Positions 26,257 through 35,164 of a DNA stretch of 64,000 nucleotides are shown here, piece by piece; within the stretch, counting starts at the first letter, position 1; each line of letters starts with the position of its first letter. The notes below the pieces were generated by a model. That model did not search any database. It was not told the origin of the DNA and saw nothing but the letters and a program-made list of their open reading frames with translations. The DNA is from Dysgonomonas sp. Marseille-P4361 (GTDB lineage: Bacteria > Bacteroidota > Bacteroidia > Bacteroidales > Dysgonomonadaceae), in the NCBI RefSeq assembly GCF_900343125.1, contig NZ_OPYL01000005.1, positions 62,001-126,000 on the forward strand, written 5' to 3'. Position numbers and translations under genes: made by a program.

Positions 26257-27408
26257 TTAATTTGATTTTTTAAGCTCAATACAAAATGTAGTGCCCACTC
26301 CAATTTCGGAGGATTTTACATAGATTTTTCCCTTATGATAAGACTCGATGATTCGTTTGGCTAAAGATAATCCCAATCCCCATCCTCTTGATTTTGTAGT
26401 ATATCCCGGATTGAATATTGTGCTGTGCTTAGATTTTGGAATGCCTTTGCCTGAGTCGGTTATGTCTATAGATACAATTTTGCCCTTATCACTAATTGTA
26501 TAAGTGATATTACCTTGGCCTCCCATTGCATCAACTGCATTTTTTGTGAGATTTTCTATTACCCAACTTAACAAAGGGGGGCTTATTGTAGCAAAGAGTG
26601 GTTCTGTTGGTGTGTTAAGTGTGAAAACTACTTTTTTTGAAATTCTTTTTTCAAGGTACGATATAGTTTGCTCTATTGTCGTAGATATCTCTTTGGACTC
26701 TAATGCCGGGGTTGAACCTATTTTGGAGAATCGATCAGTTATCATTTGTAAACGATTAACGTCTTTCTCCATAGCGTTAAGAATAGTGGAGTCTGCATCT
26801 TTCATCTTCAAATATTCTATCCAAGCTAACAAGGATGATATAGGAGTGCCTAATTGATGTGCTGTTTCTTTAGATAACCCTACCCACAATCGGTCTTGTT
26901 CCATTTTCATTGTAGAGAATAATGCTAAAAAAGCAGTAATCATAAAAATGATCAAAACACCCGCTTGTACATAGGGGTATATTTGTAATCTTTTTAAAGT
27001 GTATGAATCGTCATAATATACATACTGGTCAAATTCCTCAACCTCGATGAGTATAGGTTTATGCTTTCTTGCAAACTCCTGAACTTTTTGTTTTAGAAAT
27101 TCCTGCTCTTGTGCTTCGGGTAATTCTATATTATGCGATATATAATGATCATTTTTCTTATCATAGAGAATAACGGGAATTGTTGTATTGCTTGAAAGTA
27201 TTTGTGCCACTAAGTTAATATTACTGTTCTCATTTTGGCTAACCATCTCTTGCATAGCTTCAGCCCAGATCTCAATCTTATTTCGTTCTTCTTTCGAGAG
27301 GTCTTTGATGAGATAGTGAGATACAATAAGAGATCCGCAGGCTATGATGATAGCTGCTATGATGAGCGAATATCGAAATAAAACTTTATTGTTCTCAAAA
27401 ATTTTCAT
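26257..27408 (-). CDS. Membrane sensor histidine kinase (orphan)
   Basis: The 383-residue product has a membrane helix at about 12-34, an extracytoplasmic part of about 110 residues, a second helix at about 147-167, then the H-box SKETAHQLGTPISSL with His184, N-box ENLTKNAVDAM, G1 DSGKGIP and G2 GWGLGLSLAK. No HAMP or PAS domain is obvious between the second helix and the H-box. It autophosphorylates and passes phosphate to a response regulator, but no response regulator gene lies next to it, so its partner is unlinked. The signal is unknown. It is divergent from the DUF1080 lipoprotein gene across 131 bases. Confidence 0.88.
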   Translation of the reverse strand: MKIFENNKVLFRYSLIIAAIIIACGSLIVSHYLIKDLSKEERNKIEIWAEAMQEMVSQNENSNINLVAQILSSNTTIPVILYDKKNDHYISHNIELPEAQEQEFLKQKVQEFARKHKPILIEVEEFDQYVYYDDSYTLKRLQIYPYVQAGVLIIFMITAFLALFSTMKMEQDRLWVGLSKETAHQLGTPISSLLAWIEYLKMKDADSTILNAMEKDVNRLQMITDRFSKIGSTPALESKEISTTIEQTISYLEKRISKKVVFTLNTPTEPLFATISPPLLSWVIENLTKNAVDAMGGQGNITYTISDKGKIVSIDITDSGKGIPKSKHSTIFNPGYTTKSRGWGLGLSLAKRIIESYHKGKIYVKSSEIGVGTTFCIELKKSN

Positions 27409-27539
27409 TCGATAAAGATAATCGTTTTATGGTATTAAACATTTTCTATAGATGTAAAATGATGTTAGACTATCAATTGTGATAAAATGTTTATCTTAGC
27501 GGCTTAGAAAAGAAAAAATTAATTAAATAAAATCAATTT

Positions 27540-28328
27540 ATGAAAAACTTGTGGCTATTATTTATTGTTGCAGTATGCCTTGTAGGCTGTAAACAAGCTG
27601 TGCAGCAAGAGGAAACAGAAGAGTGGATTCAGCTTTTTAATGGAAAAGATCTGACAGGATGGACGGTTAAAATAAGAGGATATCCGGTTGGAGAAAACTT
27701 CGGAAATACATTCTATGTAGAAGATAGCGTGATGAAGGTTAAATATGATGCATATGGAGATAATTTCAATCAACGTTACGGACATATCTATACAAACGAA
27801 GAATATTCAGACTATAAATTACGTGTAGAATACCGCTTCGTAGGAGAACAAGCTCCCGGGGGTGAAGGTTGGGCTTGGCGCAATAGTGGCGCAATGCTGC
27901 ATTGTCCCGATCCTGCAACAATGGCTTTAGATCAAGATTTTCCAGTTTCGATAGAAGCTCAGATGTTGGGTGGTGATGGTACAACCGAAAGACATACGGG
28001 AAACCTTTGTACTCCCGGTACATTAGTCCATATAAATGGAGAATTGTATGAAGGTCACTGCTACGATTCCAGTTCTAAAACATATCATGGCGACCAATGG
28101 GTGACGTTAGAGATGATCGTTTACAGCGATAGTATTGTGCATCATGTTGTAGAGGGAGATACAATATTAACATATACAAACCTGACTATCGGAGGTGGAA
28201 ATGTTAGCCCTGAACCGAACCTGCCTCAAGGGCCGTTGAAGAGCGGACGTATTTCGTTACAATCGGAAAGCCATCCTGTGGAGTTCCGTAAGGTTGAACT
28301 GTTGAATTTAAGTAAGAAAAGAAAGTAA
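27540..28328 (+). CDS. DUF1080 (3-keto-disaccharide hydrolase-like) lipoprotein
   Basis: The 262-residue product has a lipoprotein signal (MKNLWLLFIVAVCLVGC, lipobox CLVGC) and one DUF1080 domain beginning WIQLFNGKDLTGW, the family hallmark, with a concanavalin-like fold including RNSGAMLHCPD and PVEFRKVELLNL at the end. The Pfam name comes from enzymes that hydrolyse 3-keto-glycosides; other members only bind carbohydrate, so activity here is inferred. No 3-keto-glycoside dehydrogenase (GFO/IDH) gene is adjacent. A strong terminator follows. Confidence 0.85.
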   Translation: MKNLWLLFIVAVCLVGCKQAVQQEETEEWIQLFNGKDLTGWTVKIRGYPVGENFGNTFYVEDSVMKVKYDAYGDNFNQRYGHIYTNEEYSDYKLRVEYRFVGEQAPGGEGWAWRNSGAMLHCPDPATMALDQDFPVSIEAQMLGGDGTTERHTGNLCTPGTLVHINGELYEGHCYDSSSKTYHGDQWVTLEMIVYSDSIVHHVVEGDTILTYTNLTIGGGNVSPEPNLPQGPLKSGRISLQSESHPVEFRKVELLNLSKKRK

Positions 28329-28349
28329 TAATTGTAGACAGACATAAAG

Positions 28350-28394
28350 CAGAAAAGGAGAAGACGCTTTAACATCTTCTCCTTTTCTGTTTTT
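28350..28394. terminator. Bidirectional terminator between the DUF1080 and TonB receptor genes
   Basis: A 15-bp perfect stem (28350-28364 with 28375-28389) has a 10-base loop and is followed by T5. It lies between convergent genes. Confidence 0.88.
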
Positions 28395-28408
28395 ATCAAT
28401 AAGTGTTT

Positions 28409-30622
28409 CTATCTGCCTATTGCATAACGCAAGCCTATATAGAATTTTCGTCCCATTGTCGGTCCCCATACCATTGTTGCATCAAAGGTGTTTCCAAAAG
28501 GATTCTCTGGTGAAATGATAGGATTCTTCTGATTGAAATTTGTAATATTCTCAGCACCTGCATATACACTCCATGTACGGAAGTTTTTTGTGATCTGAGC
28601 ATTCAATATAGTATAAGGATCGAATGTCGTATTCCATAATGGATTCGTTGCGTCTGGTGTTGGCATTCTTCCTCCTCCGTTAAATTGAGCAGTAAGGTCG
28701 AATACCCATTTTCTTAATTTGGTCTCATACGAAGCGGTAGCCAAAGCTTTGTAGTCACTGATTAGCGGTTTTTTCATTAGCTTGCCTCCATATTCGGTTT
28801 TTGCATCTGTCCAACGATATGCAGCCAAGATATTAAAACCTCTGAATAGGGGATATGATGCTTCTATTTGAAAGCTATTCGCGTAAGATTTCCCTTTCAG
28901 ATTATAGAACCTTACAGCATGAGGGTCGCTATCAACATCGGTTACGACCTGATTGTCGAAATCTGTCCTATACCATTCTCCCGAAATTGTTAATTCTTCT
29001 CCTTTAATTGGGATATGAAAAGAGACGCTTGTCCCATAATTCCAAGCAGACTCCTGTTTTAAGTTATTCTCAATTTCGAATCGTCTATTGCTGGCTAAGA
29101 AGAAGCTATTCTCAGGCATAACAAATACTGTACGATAGCCTTTCCCCGCTGAAGCTCTTAAGTTAACCCATTCGGTAGGCATATATTTCAGATGCAGGCG
29201 AGGGGTCACAAAAGCTTTCTTGTGCAGGGTGCTATAGTCGGTGCGAAGCCCTGCTAACGCAACAAACTTATTATCTTTGTTGAATGTGTACTGCATGTAT
29301 CCTCCCGAGGTTGTCTCTTCGTCTGGTTGGTCTGCTATGGTATAGGGAAGCAGCATGGATTGATTGTATTTATCCCAATTCATGCTTAGCCCTGCGCTAA
29401 TACGGTGCATAGGGGTTAAGTCTGTTTCGTACATTAGTGAAGCATACAGATTGTTTCCATATACATTGTATTTATTCGTTGCATACTGCGATTTTTGGTC
29501 GTGATAAGACCCTGTGAATATCAATGCTATATTCCCATTTCTGTTCTCGTCAATCAGATAAGCGTTCTTTGTATAAAACTCTCCTCTGTTTGCTTTCAGA
29601 GAGACTTCGAAAGGCTTGTCTTTATTGATTGAAGCATCATTCAGTGTGTGCATCGTTTGCCCACTGGTACGATAATCTTGCAAAAACTTAAGTCCGAACT
29701 GAGCAGCATATCTCCCAGAGGTGTAATGCCATCTGTTCATTACATTAAATTGATGCTTCTTCGGAGAGTCTAGGAAACTATCGTCGTTGTCATCGTGCGT
29801 AGCAGACTCATTCGAGTAATGTAAAAATACACCAGTGTTTAATTTTTCGCTTAAAATGAAGGCTGCATCAGCATTTCCTTCGTAGCGTCCTGCATCGCTG
29901 GCGAACACATTGAGGCTTAAAGGATCTGAATTGTTTGGTTTTTTGTACTCTACGTTCATTTGTCCGGTGATAGACTCATAGCCATTTTTTACAGAAGCTG
30001 CGCCTTTTGAGATCTGAATACTTTCCATCCATGGACCGGGAATATAATCGAGTCCGTATATAGATGCTACCCCTCGGAAGTTTGGATAGTTTTCTGTCAG
30101 AGTCTGCACATAGGTGCCGGCTAATCCTAATAGCTGTATTTGTTTTGCTCCCGTTACCGCATCGCTGAAAGAAACATCTACCGAAGGGTTGGTTTCGAAA
30201 CTTTCCGACAGGTTGCAACATGCTGCGCGCTGGAGTTCTCTTGTGGTGATTTTCTCAGTTTGGAGGACTTCTCTGCGCGCCTTAATAGTTCCCGGAACGC
30301 TTTTCTCTATGATGACTTCATTGAGTTCCGTATTCTCTGAAAGGGTGATTTTTTGGATTTCATCGAAAGAGTGGATATGGACAATCTTGTCCTTAAAGCC
30401 AACGTATGATACAGTCAGCATGTGGTCTTTCCCAGCTACGCCTGATATTTCAAAATATCCTTCATCGTTAGTGATAACTCCTGAATTAGAGTTCTCCCAT
30501 TTTACAGATGCTCCTATTAATGGCTGATCTTGGCTGTCGGATACATACCCTTTCAGAATGTCTTTACTGAAAGTGAGTAGGGGGATGAATAGAAGTATGA
30601 ATAGTATTTTAAATGTTTTCAT
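28409..30622 (-). CDS. TonB-dependent receptor, probably for a metal or metal complex
   Basis: The 737-residue outer-membrane receptor has a signal peptide (cleavage near residue 19), a carboxypeptidase-regulatory-like domain (LKGYVSDSQDQPLIGASV, about 23-97), a plug with GAKQIQLLGLAGTYVQTL and SIQISKGAASVKNGYESITG, and a barrel ending FYIGLRYAIGR. It is a siderophore/metal-type receptor without a SusD partner. The plug begins with an unusual Cys pair (RAACCNLSESF, Cys135-Cys136). The gene upstream on the same strand encodes a small cysteine-rich protein, which points to a metal such as copper; this is inference. Both genes have their own -7 box. Confidence 0.85.
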   Translation of the reverse strand: MKTFKILFILLFIPLLTFSKDILKGYVSDSQDQPLIGASVKWENSNSGVITNDEGYFEISGVAGKDHMLTVSYVGFKDKIVHIHSFDEIQKITLSENTELNEVIIEKSVPGTIKARREVLQTEKITTRELQRAACCNLSESFETNPSVDVSFSDAVTGAKQIQLLGLAGTYVQTLTENYPNFRGVASIYGLDYIPGPWMESIQISKGAASVKNGYESITGQMNVEYKKPNNSDPLSLNVFASDAGRYEGNADAAFILSEKLNTGVFLHYSNESATHDDNDDSFLDSPKKHQFNVMNRWHYTSGRYAAQFGLKFLQDYRTSGQTMHTLNDASINKDKPFEVSLKANRGEFYTKNAYLIDENRNGNIALIFTGSYHDQKSQYATNKYNVYGNNLYASLMYETDLTPMHRISAGLSMNWDKYNQSMLLPYTIADQPDEETTSGGYMQYTFNKDNKFVALAGLRTDYSTLHKKAFVTPRLHLKYMPTEWVNLRASAGKGYRTVFVMPENSFFLASNRRFEIENNLKQESAWNYGTSVSFHIPIKGEELTISGEWYRTDFDNQVVTDVDSDPHAVRFYNLKGKSYANSFQIEASYPLFRGFNILAAYRWTDAKTEYGGKLMKKPLISDYKALATASYETKLRKWVFDLTAQFNGGGRMPTPDATNPLWNTTFDPYTILNAQITKNFRTWSVYAGAENITNFNQKNPIISPENPFGNTFDATMVWGPTMGRKFYIGLRYAIGR

Positions 30623-30644
30623 TTGATTCTAAATCGTTTATTTA

Positions 30645-30652
30645 CAAAAGTA
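30645..30652 (-). promoter_or_regulatory. -7 box of the TonB receptor gene
   Basis: The minus strand reads TACTTTTG, matching TAnnTTTG, 22 bases before the start codon. Confidence 0.55.
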
Positions 30653-30729
30653 ATTAACTTATACGCACGGAAGATTTATTACATGTCAAATGAGGACATA
30701 TATGTAATAAAATGTAAGAAGTTAAGGAA

Positions 30730-31197
30730 TCAAATGATAAGAACCCTGATCAGAGATAGATACTCTCTAGGGGGGATCTTCGTAGGTGTCTTAAGTTGAG
30801 TATATTCTTTCGTATCACCTAGCGTCAGGCTTACTGTAGTGCCAAGTGTATTCGGCAGTGTTGCCGACAACCAGACGAAAGGGCTTGCTACCTGCGGTCT
30901 GAAAGATGAGGCATCAATATCTATCGAAAGGCGAGACGATGAACAATGTTCAGCATCGTCGAAAAACGTATTTGCAGAAGTCTTCTTTTCTATGCTAACC
31001 TTTTCAGCGCAGCAAGATTTATGTATGTCGGCATCTGTCTGTCCTCTTTCTTGCGAACAGCAAGTATGCTTTTGAGTCATAATGAGGGTTTGCTCTCCGC
31101 ATGAGGAACAGCAAAAGTTTATTACAGTTACTCCCATTCCGGTAAGGAATACAGTCGCTGCAATAATAATTAATATGACTCTTTGTACATTTCTCAT
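30730..31197 (-). CDS. Small cysteine-rich exported protein (HYC_CC_PP-like)
   Basis: The 155-residue product has an N-terminal hydrophobic helix (about 7-27) serving as signal or anchor, then eight cysteines: Cys29, 30 and 33 (FCCSSCG), 46-47 (HTCCS), 62-63 (SCC) and 85. It ends PPREYLSLIRVL. The layout, TGxGVTV then clustered cysteines then a C-terminal PP, resembles the Bacteroidetes family named HYC_CC_PP that accompanies TonB receptors. It is followed after 107 bases by the receptor whose plug has a Cys pair. A periplasmic or membrane-anchored metal-binding role is inferred; no CXXC thioredoxin fold is visible. Confidence 0.65.
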   Translation of the reverse strand: MRNVQRVILIIIAATVFLTGMGVTVINFCCSSCGEQTLIMTQKHTCCSQERGQTDADIHKSCCAEKVSIEKKTSANTFFDDAEHCSSSRLSIDIDASSFRPQVASPFVWLSATLPNTLGTTVSLTLGDTKEYTQLKTPTKIPPREYLSLIRVLII

Positions 31198-31205
31198 CTT
31201 GCGAG

Positions 31206-31213
31206 CAAATATA
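31206..31213 (-). promoter_or_regulatory. -7 box of the cysteine-rich protein gene
   Basis: The minus strand reads TATATTTG, matching TAnnTTTG, only 8 bases before the start codon, so the transcript would be nearly leaderless. Confidence 0.4.
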
Positions 31214-31282
31214 TAAAATAACTATAAAAAATGAATAGTTATTAATGAATTTTATAAGACTAGGGGTGAGATTATGTGCTCT

Positions 31283-31822
31283 TTATTTCCACTTCCAGTC
31301 TAGCTCCTCTTTGTAAGGAATGTTTAATGCTTTCGATCGGTCTTGTAAATATATCCTGACTTCCTCTGCCGGAACCCTTTCTTTAGGTAAGATAAAGTAT
31401 ACCGCTTTATTTACTTGTAGGTAGAAATAATCGCTCGTTTCGGTAAAAGAAAGTAAATCTTGAAGTTTCATAGAACTGGTAGCCTTCTTATCTTTCGCTT
31501 CTAAAGCAGAATCAGAGAACAATAATGTTATTGAATCATTATCAGGGTCAAATGTTTGTTCGACATATTTTCTGAAATGCCTTTTATAAAACCATTTAGT
31601 GTATAGTGGGTAAAGAAAAAAAACGAATATGGTGGCACTAAAATATATGTATTTTAAAAAGCTATCGATGACAAGAGTTGTAATACCGAAGATCAGAAAT
31701 AAAAGAGATGCAAAGATTCTTCCTCTAAGTCTTTGCTTTTTTATTCTCGGATTATGTGATGCTGCATATAATTGAAAGTTAAGATAATCTTCTTTAGTCA
31801 GTTCAAAATGTAATTCAAGCAT
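31283..31822 (-). CDS. YcxB-like membrane protein
   Basis: The 179-residue product starts LELHFELTKEDYLNFQLYAASHNPRIKKQRLR, like the YcxB family, followed by two close membrane helices at about 35-53 and 58-75 and a C-terminal soluble domain in which DSALEAKDKKATSSMKLQDL is followed by YFYLQVNKAVYFILPK and a final KEELDWKWK. Function of the family is unknown. It follows the FAD/Fe-S dehydrogenase gene by 18 bases and is probably the last gene of that operon; a link in function is not evident. Confidence 0.7.
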   Translation of the reverse strand: MLELHFELTKEDYLNFQLYAASHNPRIKKQRLRGRIFASLLFLIFGITTLVIDSFLKYIYFSATIFVFFLYPLYTKWFYKRHFRKYVEQTFDPDNDSITLLFSDSALEAKDKKATSSMKLQDLLSFTETSDYFYLQVNKAVYFILPKERVPAEEVRIYLQDRSKALNIPYKEELDWKWK

Positions 31823-31840
31823 GTTTTTTATTATTAAGTA

Positions 31841-34669
31841 TTATTTCGTCACTTCATCTATCAGGTAGAATATCGATTTGAAATTGATGTCGCTGTATTT
31901 GCTCATCCCTATTTCGCACGTACGACTAGTCGAATAACCATCCTTGCAGTTAGCCGGAATCTGTTCAGCCAGATGTCTTTGTCCGTGTTTGTTTAGTTCG
32001 GGGTAGGTGAATCCTCTGTCTCCCGCAAAACCACAACAGTTCGTCTCTACAAAGGAAACTTCTTTTGCACACATTTTAGCTAATTCCAATAGTTTATTCT
32101 CCATGCCGATTTTCTTCAAAGAGCAAACAGGGAATACGGTAACTATATCTCTTGGGTTCTTTACTGTTAACTTAGGCATGACGAAGTTTAACATAAATTC
32201 GACAGGGTCGTATATTCTTAAGTCTTTATTGGAGTGCGCTTCATAGAATGTGTAGAAACAAGGACTCATATCAAATAATACGGGGTATTTCCCGTTTTCT
32301 GATGCATCTAGTAGGGCGTCTTCTAATTCTTTTGCTTTACGCGTACCTTCTTCTTTGAAGCCTTTGCTGCTGAATGCCATGCCGCAACATAACTCGTTAA
32401 TGCCTTCGGGGTAGATGATAGTAAAACCGGCACGTTGAAGCAACTCTTTTGTCTTTTGAGTCAACTCTACATCTCCTTTTTCATAACCTTTCGATTTACC
32501 CATCGAACGATTGATGCAAGATGGGAAATAGACGACTTTGTCCGGTTGTCCATCGTTAACGATAGTCTCTTTTATTTTGTGTGCACCTTTAGGCATATCT
32601 TTATTCCATTTCGGAATAGCTTTAAAAGAGATTGTTCGCAGGGCTGAAGCTATACCTCCCATAATTGTGCTACCAAGTATGGAATGAAAGAAATGCACAA
32701 AGTTTAGTCCTCTTCTGAGTATCGCTGTTGTGCCCGTCATGCGGTTGCCGATGTATGCAGCAACTTTTTTAGAAGTGTCAGATGATTGATTGTGACGGAG
32801 ATCTTTGATAAACTTGCCGATATCTATCTTTACGGGGCAAGCCAAGCCGCACAATCCGTCAGTAGCACAGGTCTCGTTTGAATAATAATTTGCTTCATGC
32901 ATCATAGTTCTCAATCTGGAAGTATCCTCTCTGTTGGCTTCAAGTCGGGCGATTTCTCTGGCTATCACTATTCGTTGACGAGGAGATAGGGTTAATCCTT
33001 CGGCTACACAGTTAGGTTCGCAAAAACCACATTCCATACACTTGTCTATAAGTTCGTGTGCAGCAGGTAGAGGTTTTAGGTTTTCTAAATGTATTTTCGG
33101 ATTTTTGTTGATAATCACCCCTGGATTGATAAGATGATGAGGATCGAAAATGTTTTTGATACGTTGCATTATTTTGTATGCAGCTTCGCCCCATTCTTTT
33201 TCTACAAAAGGAGCCATGTTCCGCCCCGTACCATGTTCTGCCTTTAATGAGCCGTCAAACTGATTAACGACAATGTCTGCCAGTTCGTCCATCATGTCGG
33301 CATACTTTTGAACCTCTTTTGGGTCGTTAAAGTCTTGTGAAAAAACAATATGGAAGTTCCCGTCCAAAGCATGTCCATACAGAACAGCATCGGTATAGTT
33401 TGATCGTTTGAATAACTCTTTCAAGGCAACGCAGGCCTTCCCTAGCTGATGAATGGGGAATGCAACATCTTCAATGAGGCAGGTTGTCCCGGTTCTTCTC
33501 AGTCCGCCTATCGACGACAGCAGCCCTTTGCGTGCTTTCCAATTAAAATTATATTCTTTCGGGTCGGATGTGAATTTATAAGGAAGTATGGTTGGAAACG
33601 ATTCTACAGCCTTTCGCACCAAAGCTTCTTTCTTAGCCATGTCTTCCATCTCATTCGCTTGAATTTCTACCAACAGCAGACATGCCGTTTCGGGTAGCGT
33701 TCGGAAATAGTCTGGAGCTTCGGGATCATCTTCTATAGAGCGGATCGCCTCTCTGTCCAGAAGTTCTACAGCAGCTACAGGTGATGTTTTTAGTAGAGGA
33801 ACAGCATCGCACGCTTTTTCGATGGTTTCGAAAATCATCAATGTGCATGCTTTATATCTCTCATCAATAACAGTATGGTAAGTAATGTTGGATGTGAATG
33901 CCAAAGTTCCCTCCGAACCTATCATCAGATGTTTGATGATTTCAATCGGGTCTTCAAAGTCAACCAGGGCATTGATGCTGTAGCCTGTTGTGTTTTTTAT
34001 CTTGTATTTTTGTTTTATGCGTTCCGATAGGGAGGGGTTTGCTTTTATTTCATCCCTCATATTTTCTATTTCGGCAATAATTTCGGGGTGCAGATTTTTG
34101 AATTGGAGCTTCGATTCTTCATCGGCAGTGTCTAATATCGTTCCGTCATACAATACTATCCGTATGTCGGCAATGGTTTTATATGAGTTCTGATCTGTGC
34201 CGCAGCACATTCCACTGGCATTATTGGCGGCGATGCCTCCGATCATTGCGGCATTGATAGATGCAGGGTCTGGACCTATTTTTCTGCCAAATGGTTTAAG
34301 GTAAATATTTGCCCTTGCTCCCACTATTCCGGGTTGAAGCCGTATTTTAAGTCCATCGTCTAATATAGTGTACTTGCGCCATTCGTGTGTGGCAACCATT
34401 AATACGGAGTCGGTAATAGCTTGTCCCGACAGGCTTGTTCCTGCTGCTCGATAAGTTACGGGAATGCCTAATTTCCCCGTTTGATAAATAACTTCTACAG
34501 CCTCATCTTCGTTGTGTACCTGAATCACTATTTTGGGAATCAAACGGTAAAAACTGGCATCAGTACCGTAAGCCAAAAGTTGCAACGGATTGGTGATTAT
34601 TCGTTTTGTAGGTATTTTTTTTGATAATACTTCTGTTAATAATCTGTAATTGTCGGGTAGCATAGGCAT
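31841..34669 (-). CDS. FAD-linked oxidase / Fe-S dehydrogenase, D-lactate or 2-hydroxyacid type
   Basis: A 942-residue fusion of two parts. Residues about 35-530 are the FAD-binding PCMH domain (TYRAAGTSLSGQ, IGGIAANNASGM, GSEGTLAFTSNI) and FAD-linked oxidase C-terminal domain ending HHLINPGVIINKNP. Residues about 550-940 have 4Fe-4S cysteine sets (CMECGFCEPNC and CATDGLCGLACP) and two CCG-type blocks (NELCCGMAF, ETNCCGFAGD). The layout matches the long D-lactate/2-hydroxyglutarate dehydrogenase family (Dld2/GlcD-GlcF fusion), membrane-associated without helices. Substrate is not certain. Two ATG codons (34669 and 34663) are possible starts. A YcxB-like gene follows. Confidence 0.88.
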   Translation of the reverse strand: MPMLPDNYRLLTEVLSKKIPTKRIITNPLQLLAYGTDASFYRLIPKIVIQVHNEDEAVEVIYQTGKLGIPVTYRAAGTSLSGQAITDSVLMVATHEWRKYTILDDGLKIRLQPGIVGARANIYLKPFGRKIGPDPASINAAMIGGIAANNASGMCCGTDQNSYKTIADIRIVLYDGTILDTADEESKLQFKNLHPEIIAEIENMRDEIKANPSLSERIKQKYKIKNTTGYSINALVDFEDPIEIIKHLMIGSEGTLAFTSNITYHTVIDERYKACTLMIFETIEKACDAVPLLKTSPVAAVELLDREAIRSIEDDPEAPDYFRTLPETACLLLVEIQANEMEDMAKKEALVRKAVESFPTILPYKFTSDPKEYNFNWKARKGLLSSIGGLRRTGTTCLIEDVAFPIHQLGKACVALKELFKRSNYTDAVLYGHALDGNFHIVFSQDFNDPKEVQKYADMMDELADIVVNQFDGSLKAEHGTGRNMAPFVEKEWGEAAYKIMQRIKNIFDPHHLINPGVIINKNPKIHLENLKPLPAAHELIDKCMECGFCEPNCVAEGLTLSPRQRIVIAREIARLEANREDTSRLRTMMHEANYYSNETCATDGLCGLACPVKIDIGKFIKDLRHNQSSDTSKKVAAYIGNRMTGTTAILRRGLNFVHFFHSILGSTIMGGIASALRTISFKAIPKWNKDMPKGAHKIKETIVNDGQPDKVVYFPSCINRSMGKSKGYEKGDVELTQKTKELLQRAGFTIIYPEGINELCCGMAFSSKGFKEEGTRKAKELEDALLDASENGKYPVLFDMSPCFYTFYEAHSNKDLRIYDPVEFMLNFVMPKLTVKNPRDIVTVFPVCSLKKIGMENKLLELAKMCAKEVSFVETNCCGFAGDRGFTYPELNKHGQRHLAEQIPANCKDGYSTSRTCEIGMSKYSDINFKSIFYLIDEVTK

Positions 34670-34766
34670 AGATTTTTTTGTTGATCGAAAGCAATCTTGA
34701 TTGCTTATGCAAGTTAGTAAACAAAAGCGAAATTCTGAAAAAGAACGAGAATTAATAAGACTGAAA

Positions 34767-34787
34767 GTTTTAGTGTTTTACTAAAAC
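34767..34787. repeat. Inverted repeat in the divergent promoter region
   Basis: GTTTTAGT and ACTAAAAC form perfect 8-base arms separated by GTTTT. It lies between the minus-strand dehydrogenase gene and the plus-strand stress genes, about 60 bases upstream of the latter's -7 box. It has no T-tract on the plus strand, so an operator is as likely as a terminator. Confidence 0.4.
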
Positions 34788-34847
34788 CATTTTAACATAT
34801 TTACTGTTATAGATAAAAGAGATACTTTTAAGTATAAATATTTTAGG

Positions 34848-34855
34848 TAGATTTG
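34848..34855 (+). promoter_or_regulatory. -7 box of the small membrane protein genes
   Basis: TAGATTTG matches TAnnTTTG, 36 bases before the ATG at 34892. Confidence 0.5.
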
Positions 34856-34891
34856 TTTTATTGACATAAACTAATAACTAGTAACTAAATT

Positions 34892-35137
34892 ATGGGATTT
34901 ATAGGATCGATAATAATCGGGATTCTGGCCGGTTTTATAGCAGGAAAGATAATGAAAGGTAGCGGGTTTGGCCTGATTCTAAACCTTATTGTCGGAGTAA
35001 TAGGAGGATTACTCGGTGGATGGATCTTTTCTTTACTCGGATTGAGTGTAAACGGGCTGATTGGAACATTGGTAATGTCTACAGTAGGTGCTGTGGCTCT
35101 GTTGTGGATTATATCTTTATTTAAAAAGAAAGAGTAG
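34892..35137 (+). CDS. GlsB/YeaQ/YmgE family small membrane protein
   Basis: An 81-residue, glycine-rich membrane protein with three hydrophobic segments (about 3-18, 28-47 and 54-74) and a KKKE tail. The pattern GxIIIGILAGFIAGKIMKG and LIVGVIGGLLGGWIFSLLG is the signature of the transglycosylase-associated/YeaQ family, often stress-induced. This is unrelated to the glycine-lipid glsB gene farther right. It is followed after 27 bases by another small stress-type gene; both probably share the promoter at 34848. Confidence 0.88.
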   Translation: MGFIGSIIIGILAGFIAGKIMKGSGFGLILNLIVGVIGGLLGGWIFSLLGLSVNGLIGTLVMSTVGAVALLWIISLFKKKE

Positions 35138-35164
35138 AATACAAACTTATAAAAAGAGAACAAT

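Noticed and set aside
30114-30527. Plus-strand open frame of 137 codons inside the TonB receptor gene
   Set aside because: Antisense to a well-supported receptor; no recognisable product.
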